A DNA stretch of 64,000 nt, from positions 1,499,001 through 1,563,000 of the forward strand of contig JAWNZC010000265.1 of assembly GCA_035771165.1 (NCBI GenBank), given 5' to 3'. Shown here piece by piece: positions 23,544 to 37,200 of the stretch. The position numbers and the translations under genes were made by a program. Source of the DNA: Paragorgia papillata. Lineage: Eukaryota > Cnidaria > Anthozoa > Scleralcyonacea > Coralliidae. Below the pieces are notes generated by a model. That model saw only the letters and a program-made list of their open reading frames with translations. It was not told the DNA's origin and searched no databases. Each line of letters begins with the position of its first letter. The stretch's first letter is position 1.

Positions 23544-26500
23544 ATGGCGGATACAAACTCGAATTTGAAAGCTAGTTTTCAGCAAGGATTTAACGTTTTC
23601 AAAAGAATTGAAACCGACGAGAACCCAGGAAACTCAAAAAAATTTCAAGTAAATAGATTTATTATTTGTTTTTAATGTATAAACGTAATGAAGATTTGTT
23701 CATTATAAAGAATTAAGTAAGTACAACCTGCAGGTATGATATATACATATTTTATATGCGAGCTTGAGCGTTGATGTAGTGTAGAAACAGACATTTTATA
23801 AGCCAAAATTAAATACTCAGAAAATATTTGTGGACCCCAAACAGGGATCAACCCTGCAACCTTTTATAAATGACCGGTTTATACATTATGTAGACCAGAG
23901 TCACCAGACTGTAAAGTTGGCCAACTGTGCGGAGAATTTTCGATCGTCATTGTCGTTTTTGCGCGGACAAATCGCCAAAATTGCGTAAAATGGGCAAGGA
24001 AAATGGCAAAATATGGCGAAAAAGACATGTTTTCGGTCAATTTTTGACAAAATGCACGGATTTCGCCAAATTTGCGAAAAATTGCAAACTTTACAGTCTG
24101 GGACTATGTGGACGCCATTGAAGACCAAGTCTCGGTAATGCACCTATCAATGTTAAGCCCGAGGGGGGGGAGGCTGGGCAGATGTGGGGGATTTGATTTT
24201 TCTGAAGAATTTTTGGGCAAAATCCCCACCCTGGAGCTCAAAATATAGGTCAAACTAGATCAAATCCCCCCACCTCGGGTGGCATTTTAACCACTGATAT
24301 TAAATAACAGTGGTTTCAAAGTTGTGGATTTTTACAAAAAGCAATCTATACTCTCTATCAAAAAGCCAAACAAAGGCAACTATTTAGCCCAAACAAAGGC
24401 ATCAATTCAAATACAGTGAATTTAGAAATAGCTAATGGTTATAAACACGTTTTTGACAAATACAAATCATCAATCTTTGTTTCGTTCAACGAAAACGACA
24501 GCTTACCTTCAGAAATGGTCTCCTCGTGGTTTGTTCCAAGATGGCCACCCCGCAATCTCATTTCCAGATCCTGCGCTCCTTTTGGCCACCAGCGCTAGGC
24601 CCGGTATTAAAGGCCCGGTAAGCCCCGGTGCCAGATTAACTGCCCGATATTAGTTCAATAGTTCTCAGTTCTTCTCACCAAAAATTCAAACGTCCCCACT
24701 CCGGAGTCTAGAAATTTAATCAAATTCCTGAGTGTGGGGAAGACAATGAAGTTCAAATCCCCCACATCTGCCCGGCCTCCCCCCCCCCTTGGGCTTGAAA
24801 TTTCGTGGTATCCCATGGGATACTGAAAAAAAATTTAAATTTCAGACCCTGGTGCATAATGCATGAGTCAATTTTTCCTGTAACCATCCCCCTGGCAATA
24901 CCCTGGGGATTTGTAATTTTTTCTCAAGTTCATAGCAAATTTCCCACCCCTGGGGCAACTAGGCTGAAAAAATAAGAAATAACACATGATTTACACTATA
25001 TTAACTGCAAATTTATTTTTTGAGCATGAAATTAAATAATGTAAAATTAAACAGTGGCTCGTTTCTGTCACTGTACACCCACATATACCCACACACTCGG
25101 AATATTTTCCTGAAAAATCTTTTAATTTCGTTGCCATTTTGAACACATGGAAGGAAGAAATATTTAGTTACGAGACTTCCCACATCTCCTTTTAATTACA
25201 GGATTGATCCCAGCCTATAGGCCCTATACCCCTGGGATAAAATTTATAAAACAATTTCCCCACCCCTCAGGATCCAATTTTCTGCATTGTCCCAAGGGTG
25301 GTCCAGGGTGGATATGGTTACAGGAAGAATTGACTCAATACACAATTTAAACATGTGAGGTTTAAAATTCATATGACTTTGGAACTACTCATCTATTGAT
25401 TCATTGTCCAAGGAGGCTTAAGCTTTTGGCTGTTCCTACGTAAATATACACAAGTTTTTAAATATACCAGGTGCAAGGAGGTTGTTACAAAGCTATTCCA
25501 ACAAGTCATTACCAAGATGTGCTTTTACTGGTTTTAATATCCTAAATTATTAACAACTTTTTTTCAGGTGGGGGAGGGGGGGGGGGGGGGAGGGGGGCAG
25601 GCAAATGTCTCCAGAGGTACAAAATACAATTTTTTTCCTGCAAGTACAACTTACATGTAAAGATTATTACAAATATACTATATATTTGTGTTAAATTGAG
25701 TTGTGGTGCTCATATTGAGTATGGTATAAAACTGAAACCTGAAAACTTCCTGTGAGTGGTGCTTACATACTTGACTATTTTTTCCACTTTTGGGGGTCCT
25801 GGCCATCTCTTTCATTGTATTATTTTGCTATATCAACTACACAGAAAGAAATTCTACTGATTCAAAGACCCTACAGGAAATTTCAAAATTTTTAAGCTTT
25901 TGCCATGGCCCTGAGTTATAAAAGCCTTGTTAGTGTACCAATTTAGTACATGAGAACAGGGCTTATAATGCAGGTGACGTCAAAGTTGGCATGTTGGGTG
26001 GCAACTTCAAACTACGAACGTTTAGTGGACCAAATAATGAATGGTAATCCTTTTGTTTATAAATATGGATTTGTCACCCAGCTTGGAATATGCAAGCACT
26101 CAATATCAAGCTACTGCCAGCTTGTTAGAAACATGCATATATTGTCATGAATTTGTCACTAAGCATGTCTTAACTGCCAGGGCCATACCATTTAATATAT
26201 ACAGTACACTCCCTAAAGGAAGAGGTCATGCAAGAATTAACTCCCAGGCAAAAGAAAATCAAAGTGCTGACACAAATGACCTCTCAGAAATGACCTCTCA
26301 GAAATGAGTGCAACAAATAGCACTACATTGTTAGAATTGTTATCAATGCTACATTGTAAGACTTTACAATGCATTGTACAGTAAGATATGCTACATTGTA
26401 AAATATACAATACACTTCATTTTAGCTACATTTTAAGATAGTGACATAAAAGTAGCATGTTGCGTGGGCAATGTTGAAACAACAATCGAAATATAGTAAC

Positions 26501-29500
26501 TGGTTAGATATACATGTACTGCCAAGTCAGAGAACATAGGAGGCCCTTCATTTTTAAGATGTTATGTACATTGTAAATTGTAAGATGTTGTGACTACATT
26601 GAAAGATTTTTTGATTTTATTAACTTTACCACAATGGAGTCAAATGCAAATTACAAAAACAAATGAGTATACAAAAACATTTAAAACAACACAAACAAAA
26701 ATTAGCAACACACTCAACATTGTAGCAGGGTAAACCGCAACAGCATAAGGCCAATTACTGCAGGCCCAGATGCTACACCTACGCAGTTCATATTTTAAGC
26801 TGTTACTCTGCATTATTCTGTTAAGATGTCATGCTACAGATGTTTACTACATTGTAAGACATTACACTATTAATCACACTTGTCTAATGCAGCACATTAT
26901 GCTATATTGCAAGATGTTGTGCAACATTGTAATACATTAGGGACTTTAAGAAAACACAACGCCAACGTGTTTGCACAATAGAATTTTATGTCATATACAA
27001 AGAGCTTTTGCAAATGAAGGTCCCAAGAGTGATTTTCATGCCGTCGTGAAAAAGCATTTTTACGTTGTAAAGACAACGTGGAACCTGAGTCACTACAGAA
27101 GTCTTGGGAAAGCTTAACATTACTCTCGCGACTAACATAGATTGAACAAATGTATGTCTTCAAGAATTTAAGAACAAGGTGTTTGTTTGTTTGTTTGTTT
27201 GTTTGTTTGTTTGTTTGTTTGTTTGTTTGTTTGTTTGTTTGTTTGTTTGTTTGTTTGTTTGTTTGTTTGTCTGTCTGTCTGTCTGTCTGTTAGTCTGTTG
27301 CTTTGTTTGTCTGTCTGTGTGTCTGTCGCCAGGATATCTCAAAAAGTATTACACCGATTTTCATGAAAGTTTGCAGAAGGGTTGGCCATATACCAACGAC
27401 CAATCCATTAAATTTTGGTTGAATTTAGTCAAAATTTGAATGAGAAATTAATAAAAATCTGACCGAAAGATTCTCCATGTAGAAGAAATGCTTGATTGCG
27501 CTCATTATCTTTATTTTATGCAAAGATTTTTGCATAATTTTGGTACGAGTGCAATCAAGCATTTTATTCATACATGTATGCATGTGTTGGTCTCGTGAGC
27601 TAGTCTGGTTAGCGGGATGGTTCGTTTTCTTTTTAAACATCTCTAATAACCCGCTGGCGGAGGTATATGCAGTCTCTTCTGACTGCTCTCTAGTTTATAT
27701 ATATTTTAGTTCATGTAAATTCCTAGAGGGCCAAAAGTGTCAAACAGTTACTGTCCAGTCTTCTATTTCGAAATTTCAACATTAAAACCAGCTTAACAAT
27801 AGAGAACATATTGGTCTTACAGTAGTTAATTACATCTGTAGTGTGCAAATAATTTTCTAGGATAATGTTTGTGAAGCGATAAACTGCTTACGAAGAGCAG
27901 TAGAAATGGTTAATGAGCTTGCTTTATTTAGCATGAATGAAGAACTTGATGACATTTCCACAAATAATATAAGGTACAGTGCGGTATTATTGTAAATTCT
28001 GACATACAGATACTAATACATCACTTCCTTGCATCTAGTGCCGTAGAGTTCCCAAAGTAGCGCCCCCCCCGCTACTTTTGGGATTAGCGTCCATTGGGGC
28101 CCCGCTACTTTCGGGGGGGGGGGGGGCGTTATTTTCGAATGGTAAAAACGTTTTAGTGAGACAGATAGACAAAAGCCAACAATTGATTGAGAAGTATACT
28201 TTTATCTTTCTTAGTTCTTATACTCGCACGTTAGTTCCATGAATTTAGATAGTATCTTGGAAAGTTTGCACCATGTTTGTATAATAAAAGTGTTAAAAAT
28301 TGGGTCGTTACTTTCTTTTGTGCACTCGTTACATGCATAAATACATGCACGTGTCTATAGAAATCATGTCAGTGCAGAACTGCTTGTGGGTATCTGTTTC
28401 ACATAAAAAGTCATATCGGTTAAATGTAACGCGTTACTTTTGGATAGCTGTTACTTTCGTGGGTATACCGCTACTTTCGGAAATTATTATACAACTGCAT
28501 TAAAACTGTCCAAATAACGCTAAAAATGAGTGCAAATATACAGCGATATTTGGATAGTTAGTTATTTGCACTGTTTATTTGGATTGTTAGCCAAGTGCAC
28601 AAATCCTTTGTTTTAGCTTTATCAATATTTAAACTACAGTTGAGCGATTGAACCTAAATGTTGCTATTGGATGATTGTTTCATTGTACAGAAAACACTAA
28701 ATGTTCAGTAACGGTAAAAGTGAACAAATTCTCGTAAACCTGAACAAAAGTCAAAAACATAAGACAATGACTTTTGTCGAGCTTTCAAACCATGTTTATT
28801 TTCTATTAACTATGGTGTGACATTGCTTTGGAAACTTCGATCAAACTTTACTTGGTTTCATTAGTAATTCATGAGATAATTAGACCTTCATAACAATTCA
28901 TTCAATCACCTGACCAAAGTTGGATACTCAAGTAAAACACGCTTAAAACCGTTTACTACCCAAGTATTAAATGAAAACCGGTTGTTCAGCTAATGATCTC
29001 AAATATCTATGCAAGATAAACAAGTTGTGTATAAATAGATTGTAAACAGAATCTCACGAGGGTTTATTTTAATTGTATTTTCCAATTGAAATCGCTTGAT
29101 TGAGATGCTATATGAACAACTTCTTTTCGTGTTTCATCAGGGGAATCCAAACACTCAAAACAATAAAACCATGTTCATTATGATTCCTTTTGTTTGGATC
29201 TAATGAAACCCTCAAGCTCGTTGTTGATATATTACATCAATGATATATTATGTGGTTGTGGCACTTTATACAGTGAAAAATAAAGCTCATAAATTATGTA
29301 AAATATTCTGTACTTTTAGATATTTACTACTACCAGCTTTACTTGGGGATCTTTATCTAAAGTTGTGCACTGGTGAACGAATTGATGTAGTGGGAATATC
29401 CAAAGTATGTAATATCTAACATTTGGATGAAGTTAAGAATAACTATAGTGTCCCTACGCAATGCGACTTGCAGCCCAACAAGTGACACATATACGGTTTG

Positions 29501-31240
29501 ACTAGTAAGACCTGGCCAAACGCTTTCAACATTTCATTCAACATCGTTCAACATTGTTGAATTCAACCGTGATTCAACACTGTTGAAAGCGTTTGGCCAC
29601 CCCTGTTGAATGATGTTGAACGTTGTTGAATGGTGTTGAACGAAATTTGAACATGTTCAAATTTTCGTTCAACACGCGTTCAACATTTCTATTGTTCTCA
29701 AAATGTTGAAAGGTGTTGGACGCATTTGGCCACATTTCATTCAACTTTGTTGAACGGAGACATGCGCCATGCGGGGTATTGTCGATTCCAGCTTTTGTGG
29801 TAGCCCGCGTTCAATTGTCATTCATGAATGTTGAACGATGTTGAATTCATTTGGCCACTCGTGCTTTCAACATTAGTCAACATCGTTCAACAATGTTGAA
29901 TGCGATGTTGAAAGCGTTTGGCCAGGCCTTAACCAATATCGAAAAATAATCTACCATCTGAGTTCCAGTGGCTCAATGGTTAGAGCGTCCGGCTGGCATT
30001 CGGAAGGTTGTGCATGAGTTCAAGTCCCGTCTGGAGCTCAGAGTTTTTGTCTGAGTTTAACTTACGACAGCTTGTGCAGCAAAAACAAACGAAAAAACTT
30101 TAGCAACTTCAAGCTGAAAACACTAATAACATAAGATTAAACTTGCCTCTTCTTTCTTTGTTTTGACCTCTTTCTTATTTCACTTCATTCTTGGAGTTGA
30201 AGAAAGCAGTGTGGCTTACTAGCAGAATGATAGAGTTTGTGAGAGTGCTGTGTGTTGCTTGGCTATCTTAATTAACAAATGTTTGTGGAGAAAATTACGG
30301 AGAATAAGCATTCCATGGCGAAACATACCAAGCTCAATAGCAAGCTCAGTTTGAGTAGCTCTGAAGGAAATTGATTTAATTTGTTTGTGTGCTACATAAT
30401 CTACCAAACGCAAGGTAACAAATAAAGCCAAGAAAACAAGTATTCTGAATGACGAGAATTTATTTACAGTTGTATAACGCCCCCCGGTGAGCACTTTCTT
30501 TTCCCACAAGTTGTGTGTGTGTGGGGGGGTGTTAGGAATATACAGTTAAGGAACAAAAAGAAGCAAATTGTGGTAGTGGAAAAAATATATTTTTTGATAT
30601 GAAACATTTTTTTGTTTAGGTTTATTTACTAGATTTTTTAGAAAGATGTAAAACATATGGATTGCTGCAACAGGTACAGTGTTAGTGGCAGTAAATGCCT
30701 TTATAGAAAAAAACAACACTAGTGCTTTATAGCATAAACTTTTTCAACATGCTTGTTTTTTACAGTAATAAAAAGTATTAAAATTAGCAGAACGGACACG
30801 AATTGTGTAAATGACTTCTAAAACGTCTATTAACTAAAACGACATCATGTTAAGAGCTGATAAACCTTCGATTATTAAATTACTGATGTGAGCATGCGCT
30901 ATGATTTAGTATTATTAGTTCTAAGTGACGTGCCATAAATAGCCGTTCTGATCATCATTTGTTATTCAACCAATGTTGTTCAACAAATGTTTGCATCTTC
31001 ATCTTGTATGAGGACGCTACCAACGTCTCTCACTCAAGATAGTTGCTACAGAACTGATATCAGTGTCTGTAAATGTGATACAGAACTGATGTTTTGTTAA
31101 ACAGTTCTGTATCACATTTACAGACACTGATATCAGTTCTGTATCGGGGTAAACAGACATTGATTAAACCTTAATTTCTTTTGAATTTTCCTCATGAATT
31201 ATTAACGAGTTTTAGAAAGAAAAAAATAAATAAAAAATAA

Positions 31241-31286
<46 letters not shown>

Positions 31287-34200
31287 TGTGGGCCCCACAC
31301 TATTTCGAGTTCTTCCTAACTTCCATAAGTGTTTCTATAACCCAATAGGAACACTGAAAAGTAATATATCATACACGAGGAGGAGTGTTTCATCAGGATA
31401 TCCAAACACCGAGACGTTTGTTGAAAACCGAGGCGAAGCCGAGGTTTTTGAACAAACTTCGAGGTAAAAATCAGTATTTTAAGAGAAAATCAAGATGAAA
31501 GTTTGCTTAATTTATGTAATTTCTTCCTCCGATATCCAAACCACCGACACGGTACTGATTTCCTTTGTGTTTTCTTCATGAATTATTAATGATTTGAGAT
31601 GAATATTTCCTTTATAAAATAACCCGTCAAAAATAGACTTGCTCCATACAGTTTCTAGAAAAATGGAAAATACAAGTTTGAGAGTCCAAAACACGTGCAT
31701 AAACAATTCGGAAAAACAATGAAACTAAATGTTATGCATAGTTAAACATTCTGACAATCAAAAACTGTTACCAAATAAATGGCAACAGTTGTTGCTATGG
31801 CAACAATGACGTTTCAAAATGGCTGCCAATTACCTTTCAAACTAATTTAATTCGAAAAAAACTTTGGTGACCCCCAATTGTTTTTTCATTAAAACTTTTC
31901 TTGAAGTATGAGTAATCAATAGGTCGATTTAAAAAAAATTCTGTAGAAGGAATAATTTTTTCCCCGAAAAAATCATGTTAGTTAATTTTTAAAAAATTTA
32001 AAAAATAGAAATAAAAATGCGTGAATTCTCATTACTGTCCATTGATATGGCGTATTGAATGGCGTTTGATGGCTGTAGACGCATTGCCGTCGAGTGCTGG
32101 GGTCGAATTCTTAAATTCGCTGTAAAGCCTGGTTTCCATATAGCCGTAAGAGCCGGCGGCATGGCTGCGGCAAGGGGCGATGGTCCAATCATAGACAGTG
32201 TTGAATTAGCCAGCAATAAAAAGCTGTATGCGATTGAATCATTGCCCTTTGCCGCAGCCATGCCGCCGACTCTTACCGGCTATATGGAAACCAGGCTTTA
32301 GTGCCACGTCTTAGGCTATGTGCACACGGTAACGTTTCCGAGCGTTTTCGTATTGTTTCTGATTGTTCTCGATTCCCTTGAGAACAGTAAACAGTAAACA
32401 ATACGAAAAGGGTCGGAAACGTTACCGTGTGCACATAGTCTAAGGGGGCGATTACATGGACCGGGCTGGCCCGGTTAACCGGACTAGCCCGCTTTATATA
32501 TATTACACATGTTGTTTTAGCATTTCGATTACATGGCAAGCGGGCTAGCCCGGTTTGCCGGGATCCCGGTTGTCGCAACCGGGCTAGCTAAGACTTTAAC
32601 AATCTTTTTATTAACGATGGGTTTACAAAATAAATAATAGACTAATTAGTGTAAAACTGAAGTAAAACTAACGTAACTTTGCCCTTATTTACTTGATAAT
32701 TGCGAATTTCGGCCTGAAATCATCCCAGCTTACCGGGCTAGCCCGCTCCATGTAATCGTTTCGTAAACTCATCCCGGTTAACCAGGCTAGCTCGGTCCAT
32801 GTAATCGCCCCCTAAGACGAAACGAACAGAAGGCGTATTGTACATTTTACTGAAACGAATATGCATGAGACGAATTTAATTGAAACTTTGTTAAATGTCT
32901 TCAATACTGTAGGATGTAAATTTACAACAATCTTCTGAAGTTTCACTTGCTCGCAACCAGAGAAGTTTGGAAGATTTAGCATCAGAAAGACAAGCTAAAA
33001 TAACAAGATATAAGAAGTTAAAGGAGCAAGAGAAACAACTGCAGGTTTGAAAAGTTATTTTATAAAGTATAGAACGGCAACAAAAGTCTTTTAGGGTTAA
33101 CATTAGGATTTAATTTTGCGACTTGATAATTTCACGATTCATTGTATTAACTTTCTTCAAATCACTCTCTCTATGTGGTTCATATGATAAATGAGTAATC
33201 TGCTAAGAGTGCGCATGACAACGAGTCTGATGATTTTATTTCGTCCTTTTTTCGGACGTAGATTTTAAAAATCGACGTAGATTTTAAAAATCTACATGTA
33301 TTCTGGTTGAGATTAAACCGTATTTTGCCTAATTCGTTTGAAATTTTCGGTGGTGTCATTACTCGAAAAGATGTATGCAAGGAGCAACCTGATGTTTGAT
33401 ACCGTAAAGCGTTTTACTACAGTAAATGAAGAAGACTAAGTTCAAATGAGGTCGAATTACTACTGTAGAGAAACGTTTTCTGACTGCCTCAATCGGAATC
33501 GAGCCCAAGGTCTCCCCCAGAACAGTCAGTAATATACTTATATTTCGTACATTACCGTTGCTCAACGAGATCTACTCCACCTAAATGAAGAGTTAGGTAT
33601 CTTTAAACAGGACGAAGCAGGTTTGACTCAAACCATCGCGTAAGTACAAACATGGTGTAATCCACAAATTGTGGTAATTTATAAAATTGCCGTGCAAAGT
33701 TTAAACAATATACTGATATGTTGGGTTTTTTTAATTTCTACTACATAATTTGTTTTGTTTTTATTTATTTTTAGGATATTTCAAAAGTACTCGAAGATTC
33801 TTCCGTTCTATCTCACGACGAGGAGCTAGAGGTAACAATTACCAAGTTTTACTACAGCTCTGTTTTTATTTATTGAGGGGAGCATGGGTGGCGTGTGCAA
33901 TTAGCGCGCTGCCGCTCACCAAAGGTTAAGCCCGGTTAGACAGGGTTAGTATTTGGATGGGTGACCGCTTTGGGAATGACCCCGTTGTCGAGCTTGGAAG
34001 TTGCGTGAGTAGAGTTGTAGTTGATCTCTCCTGTGCTTCGAGGGTTTTTCGCCGGGTTCTCTGGTTTTCCTCCCTCCGTAAAATCAACACCTACATCTTA
34101 GCTGTGATCCGTGGTCTGAACTGTGTCGTATGGCGGCTGCTTCGAGCGCCTTTAATATGCCTCGATACAGCCACGTTGATCTGCGTCCTTCGTAATTCAG

Positions 34201-37200
34201 CCACTGGCTGCAAGTGAGGATTATTAGCCTCCAGTCCTTTATCCTTATTCATTGATTTTCACTGTGGTTTACAATCGTAGCTCAGATCATTTTTCTCGCT
34301 CTAAAGTTGCTACACCATATTTAATATCACAGTAGCTTATGTGTATACCGCATAGTCTATTAAGAGATGGTCTGGAAACTCAGCAAAAGTCTTTGTTCTA
34401 TGTTTTTGTTCACGTTGATGCCAATCTCGATCCCATAGTCACCCCCTTTTTGGTCAGCGGGAGAGGCGCGGGGGAGACTCTAGGGAAACTGGATTTAATT
34501 ACCCCTGAAATGAGGGGTTCCGGTTGTTAAGCGCATGATCGTAGCCCCAGCTGCTGTGCAGAATGTGCGTTGTGTTCATGAGTTCGTTTCTCATGTATTT
34601 GTTTGAAATCGCAAACACTATATTTGTGAGAACCCTGCATAAAATGCAGATCAAATGCACGTTAAAATTGTCGGAGAGAGACTGACACTGTTGGTGGTGG
34701 CACTTGACATAAACGTTCTTGAAATCCATTGGAAAATATCAGTTCACGACGCCAATATCGTCTTCGATCACAAGCCTTTTAATACTTAAGATTGCGAAGG
34801 CTGATTCCTTCTTTAATTGTCTTAAATATGCTTTTTCGTTGTTTAAATTGTTTTACATTTATACATCAAATATAACGACAAATCCCACCAGGGTTTGTTT
34901 TGTTCATTGCGACTATTTGTTATTCGAAATTCGTCTTAAGTCTAAGTCTTTTAAACTTTGCTACGAAGCCCGTTTCTGCGACCGAGACCCAGATATAATT
35001 AAACAAAGAGAAGAGATTGAATTTAATAATAAATTTAAATTGAAGATATATATGTTTATTGAATAAAGCAATATATTTGACTTTCATTATTTCACAATCT
35101 GTATATTTTAATAAATTTAAATGAACCAATCAAAACGGAGAATCAATCCAGTTTCCCCAGAGTCTCCCCCGCGCCTCTCCCGCTGACCAAAAAGGGGGTG
35201 ACTATGGGCTCGAGATTGCGTTGATGCAAACTTGTGCAGCCGTAAGGACAATGTATTTTTAGTAGAAATGTAATAATGAAGCAATCATCCAATAGCAGCG
35301 TTTGGGTTCAATCAACACAGCTACTTAAATATTAATAATCGAAAAACAAAAGGCTTGTGCACCATTTCAACATAAAATCACAATACATTATAGGCGCTGT
35401 GAAGTTTGCCGAGTTTCCAGACCATCTCTTGATTGACTTTGATGTAGCTGATACTACGGGCCCGCTCTAGGGTGAGAAACCGGGACCCATTGCCAGCATT
35501 TGCCCCCTCCACGTTTTTGCAAAGTGTTATTTATTCATTCGTTCGTTCGTTCGTTCGTTCGTTCGTTCGTTCGTTCGTTCGTTCGTTCGTCGTTCGTTCG
35601 TTCGTTCGTTCGTTCGTTCACGATAATTTTAGAAGCAGATCCAGCATGACAAATTGTTTGTTTGTTTTAAGAGAAAATATAATATTTTATTGTTGGAGAA
35701 CTGGATAAACAAAGCATTGGAACATCTTTCTTCCATAAATAGTAAGTCATTTAAGTTGCGTTATTTTGCTTACCCAAAATTGGAAAAAAATTAGAATTAT
35801 TTGTGTTTGAAGTGAGGTAGTGGAAAAGTTTGTCACTTGGGGCTTACAATGCAACCTTGCCAAATATTGTTGCAGGTTTCTGGATGCATCAATATTAGCG
35901 TTTGTTAGAGCTTGTTTATGCTAGCAAATTTTACCACTATCTGTGCTGTCATTTACTTGCTAACATAACGGGGATAAGATATAGTAGCCAGAGTAGAGTA
36001 GACTAGACTAGACTAGACTAGACTAGACTAGACTAGACTAGACTAGACTAGACTAGACTAGACTAGACTAGACTAGAGGAGTGGAGTGGAGTGGAGTGGG
36101 GCGGAGTGAAGTGGAGTGGAGTCGAGCAGAGCGAAGGGCAGTTAAAACATTGTCCATAAAATGTGTAAACTAAGATAGTTTAGGTAGGAGTTACTAAGAT
36201 AGTTTGATTAATTTTTATAAAGATCTATTTGCAGATCTATTTTATAAATATATTTCTAAAATTCATTAATAATTCATGAGGAAAACACAAAGAAAAATCA
36301 TGAGCGTATCGGATCTATATATGTGATATAGACTCGCTCTAAGTTTCTCGCTGGTTTTTAACGGCTGAGAAAAGCTTAATTTTCAAAATTACTACGCCAA
36401 TGAACGTATGAAGTGATTCTTTTTAGAAGTCATTTAAAAACCTTGCAGTACGGGCTTTATCGGCTCTAAAACACTCGGCTATCGCCTCGTGTTTTATATC
36501 CGATAAAGCCCTCCTGCGCGGTTTATAAATAGTACTTCTATATATATATATATATGTAATATTTATAAACCGCGCAGGAGGGCTTTATCGGATATAAAAC
36601 ACGAGGTGATAGCCGAGTGTTTTAGAGCCGATAAAGCCCGTACTGCAAGGTTTTTAAATGGCTTCTAAAAAGAATCACTTCATACGTTCATTGGCGTAGT
36701 AATTTTGAAAATTAAGCTTATCTCAGCCGTTAAAAACCAGCGAGAAACTTAGAGCGAGTCTATATCACATATATAGATCCGATACGCTCATGATTTTTCT
36801 TTGTGTTTTCCTCATGAATTATTAATGAATTTTAGAAATATATATATACACATACACACACACGAAGGGCCTTCGCTCGAAACGTTAGACTCCTACGTTC
36901 TCTGTTTCGGCAGTATATTTAACCTTACTATATTTCGATTGTTATATATAGAACAAGCTGGTTATTGGGGAGGGGTTGAGCATGTACGTGGTTTTGGTAT
37001 GGGATCTTTAGTTTACAAGTTCGAGATCGCAAGGTTTCTGCAACAACTATTTGAAAGCATCTTATGAGACTAATAAGTTCAATAAAAAAAGTTTAATTGA
37101 TAACTTTTTTGCCCAGGTGAATTACAAATATTAGAACACATTGAAAAATTAAAACGGCAAGGGCATGACAGAGAACATACGAAAAACACAGACAAAGCAA

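Noticed and set aside
27179..27439. Open frames of repeated VCLF or NKQT
   Set aside because: Translation of the TTTG microsatellite.
33885..34010. A functional 5S rRNA gene
   Set aside because: Only the 3' two-thirds match, with many differences, and it runs on into a SINE body.
35472..35708. Open frame with RSFV repeats
   Set aside because: Translation of the CGTT microsatellite; its 3' part overlaps the true IGBP1 exon 7 in another frame.
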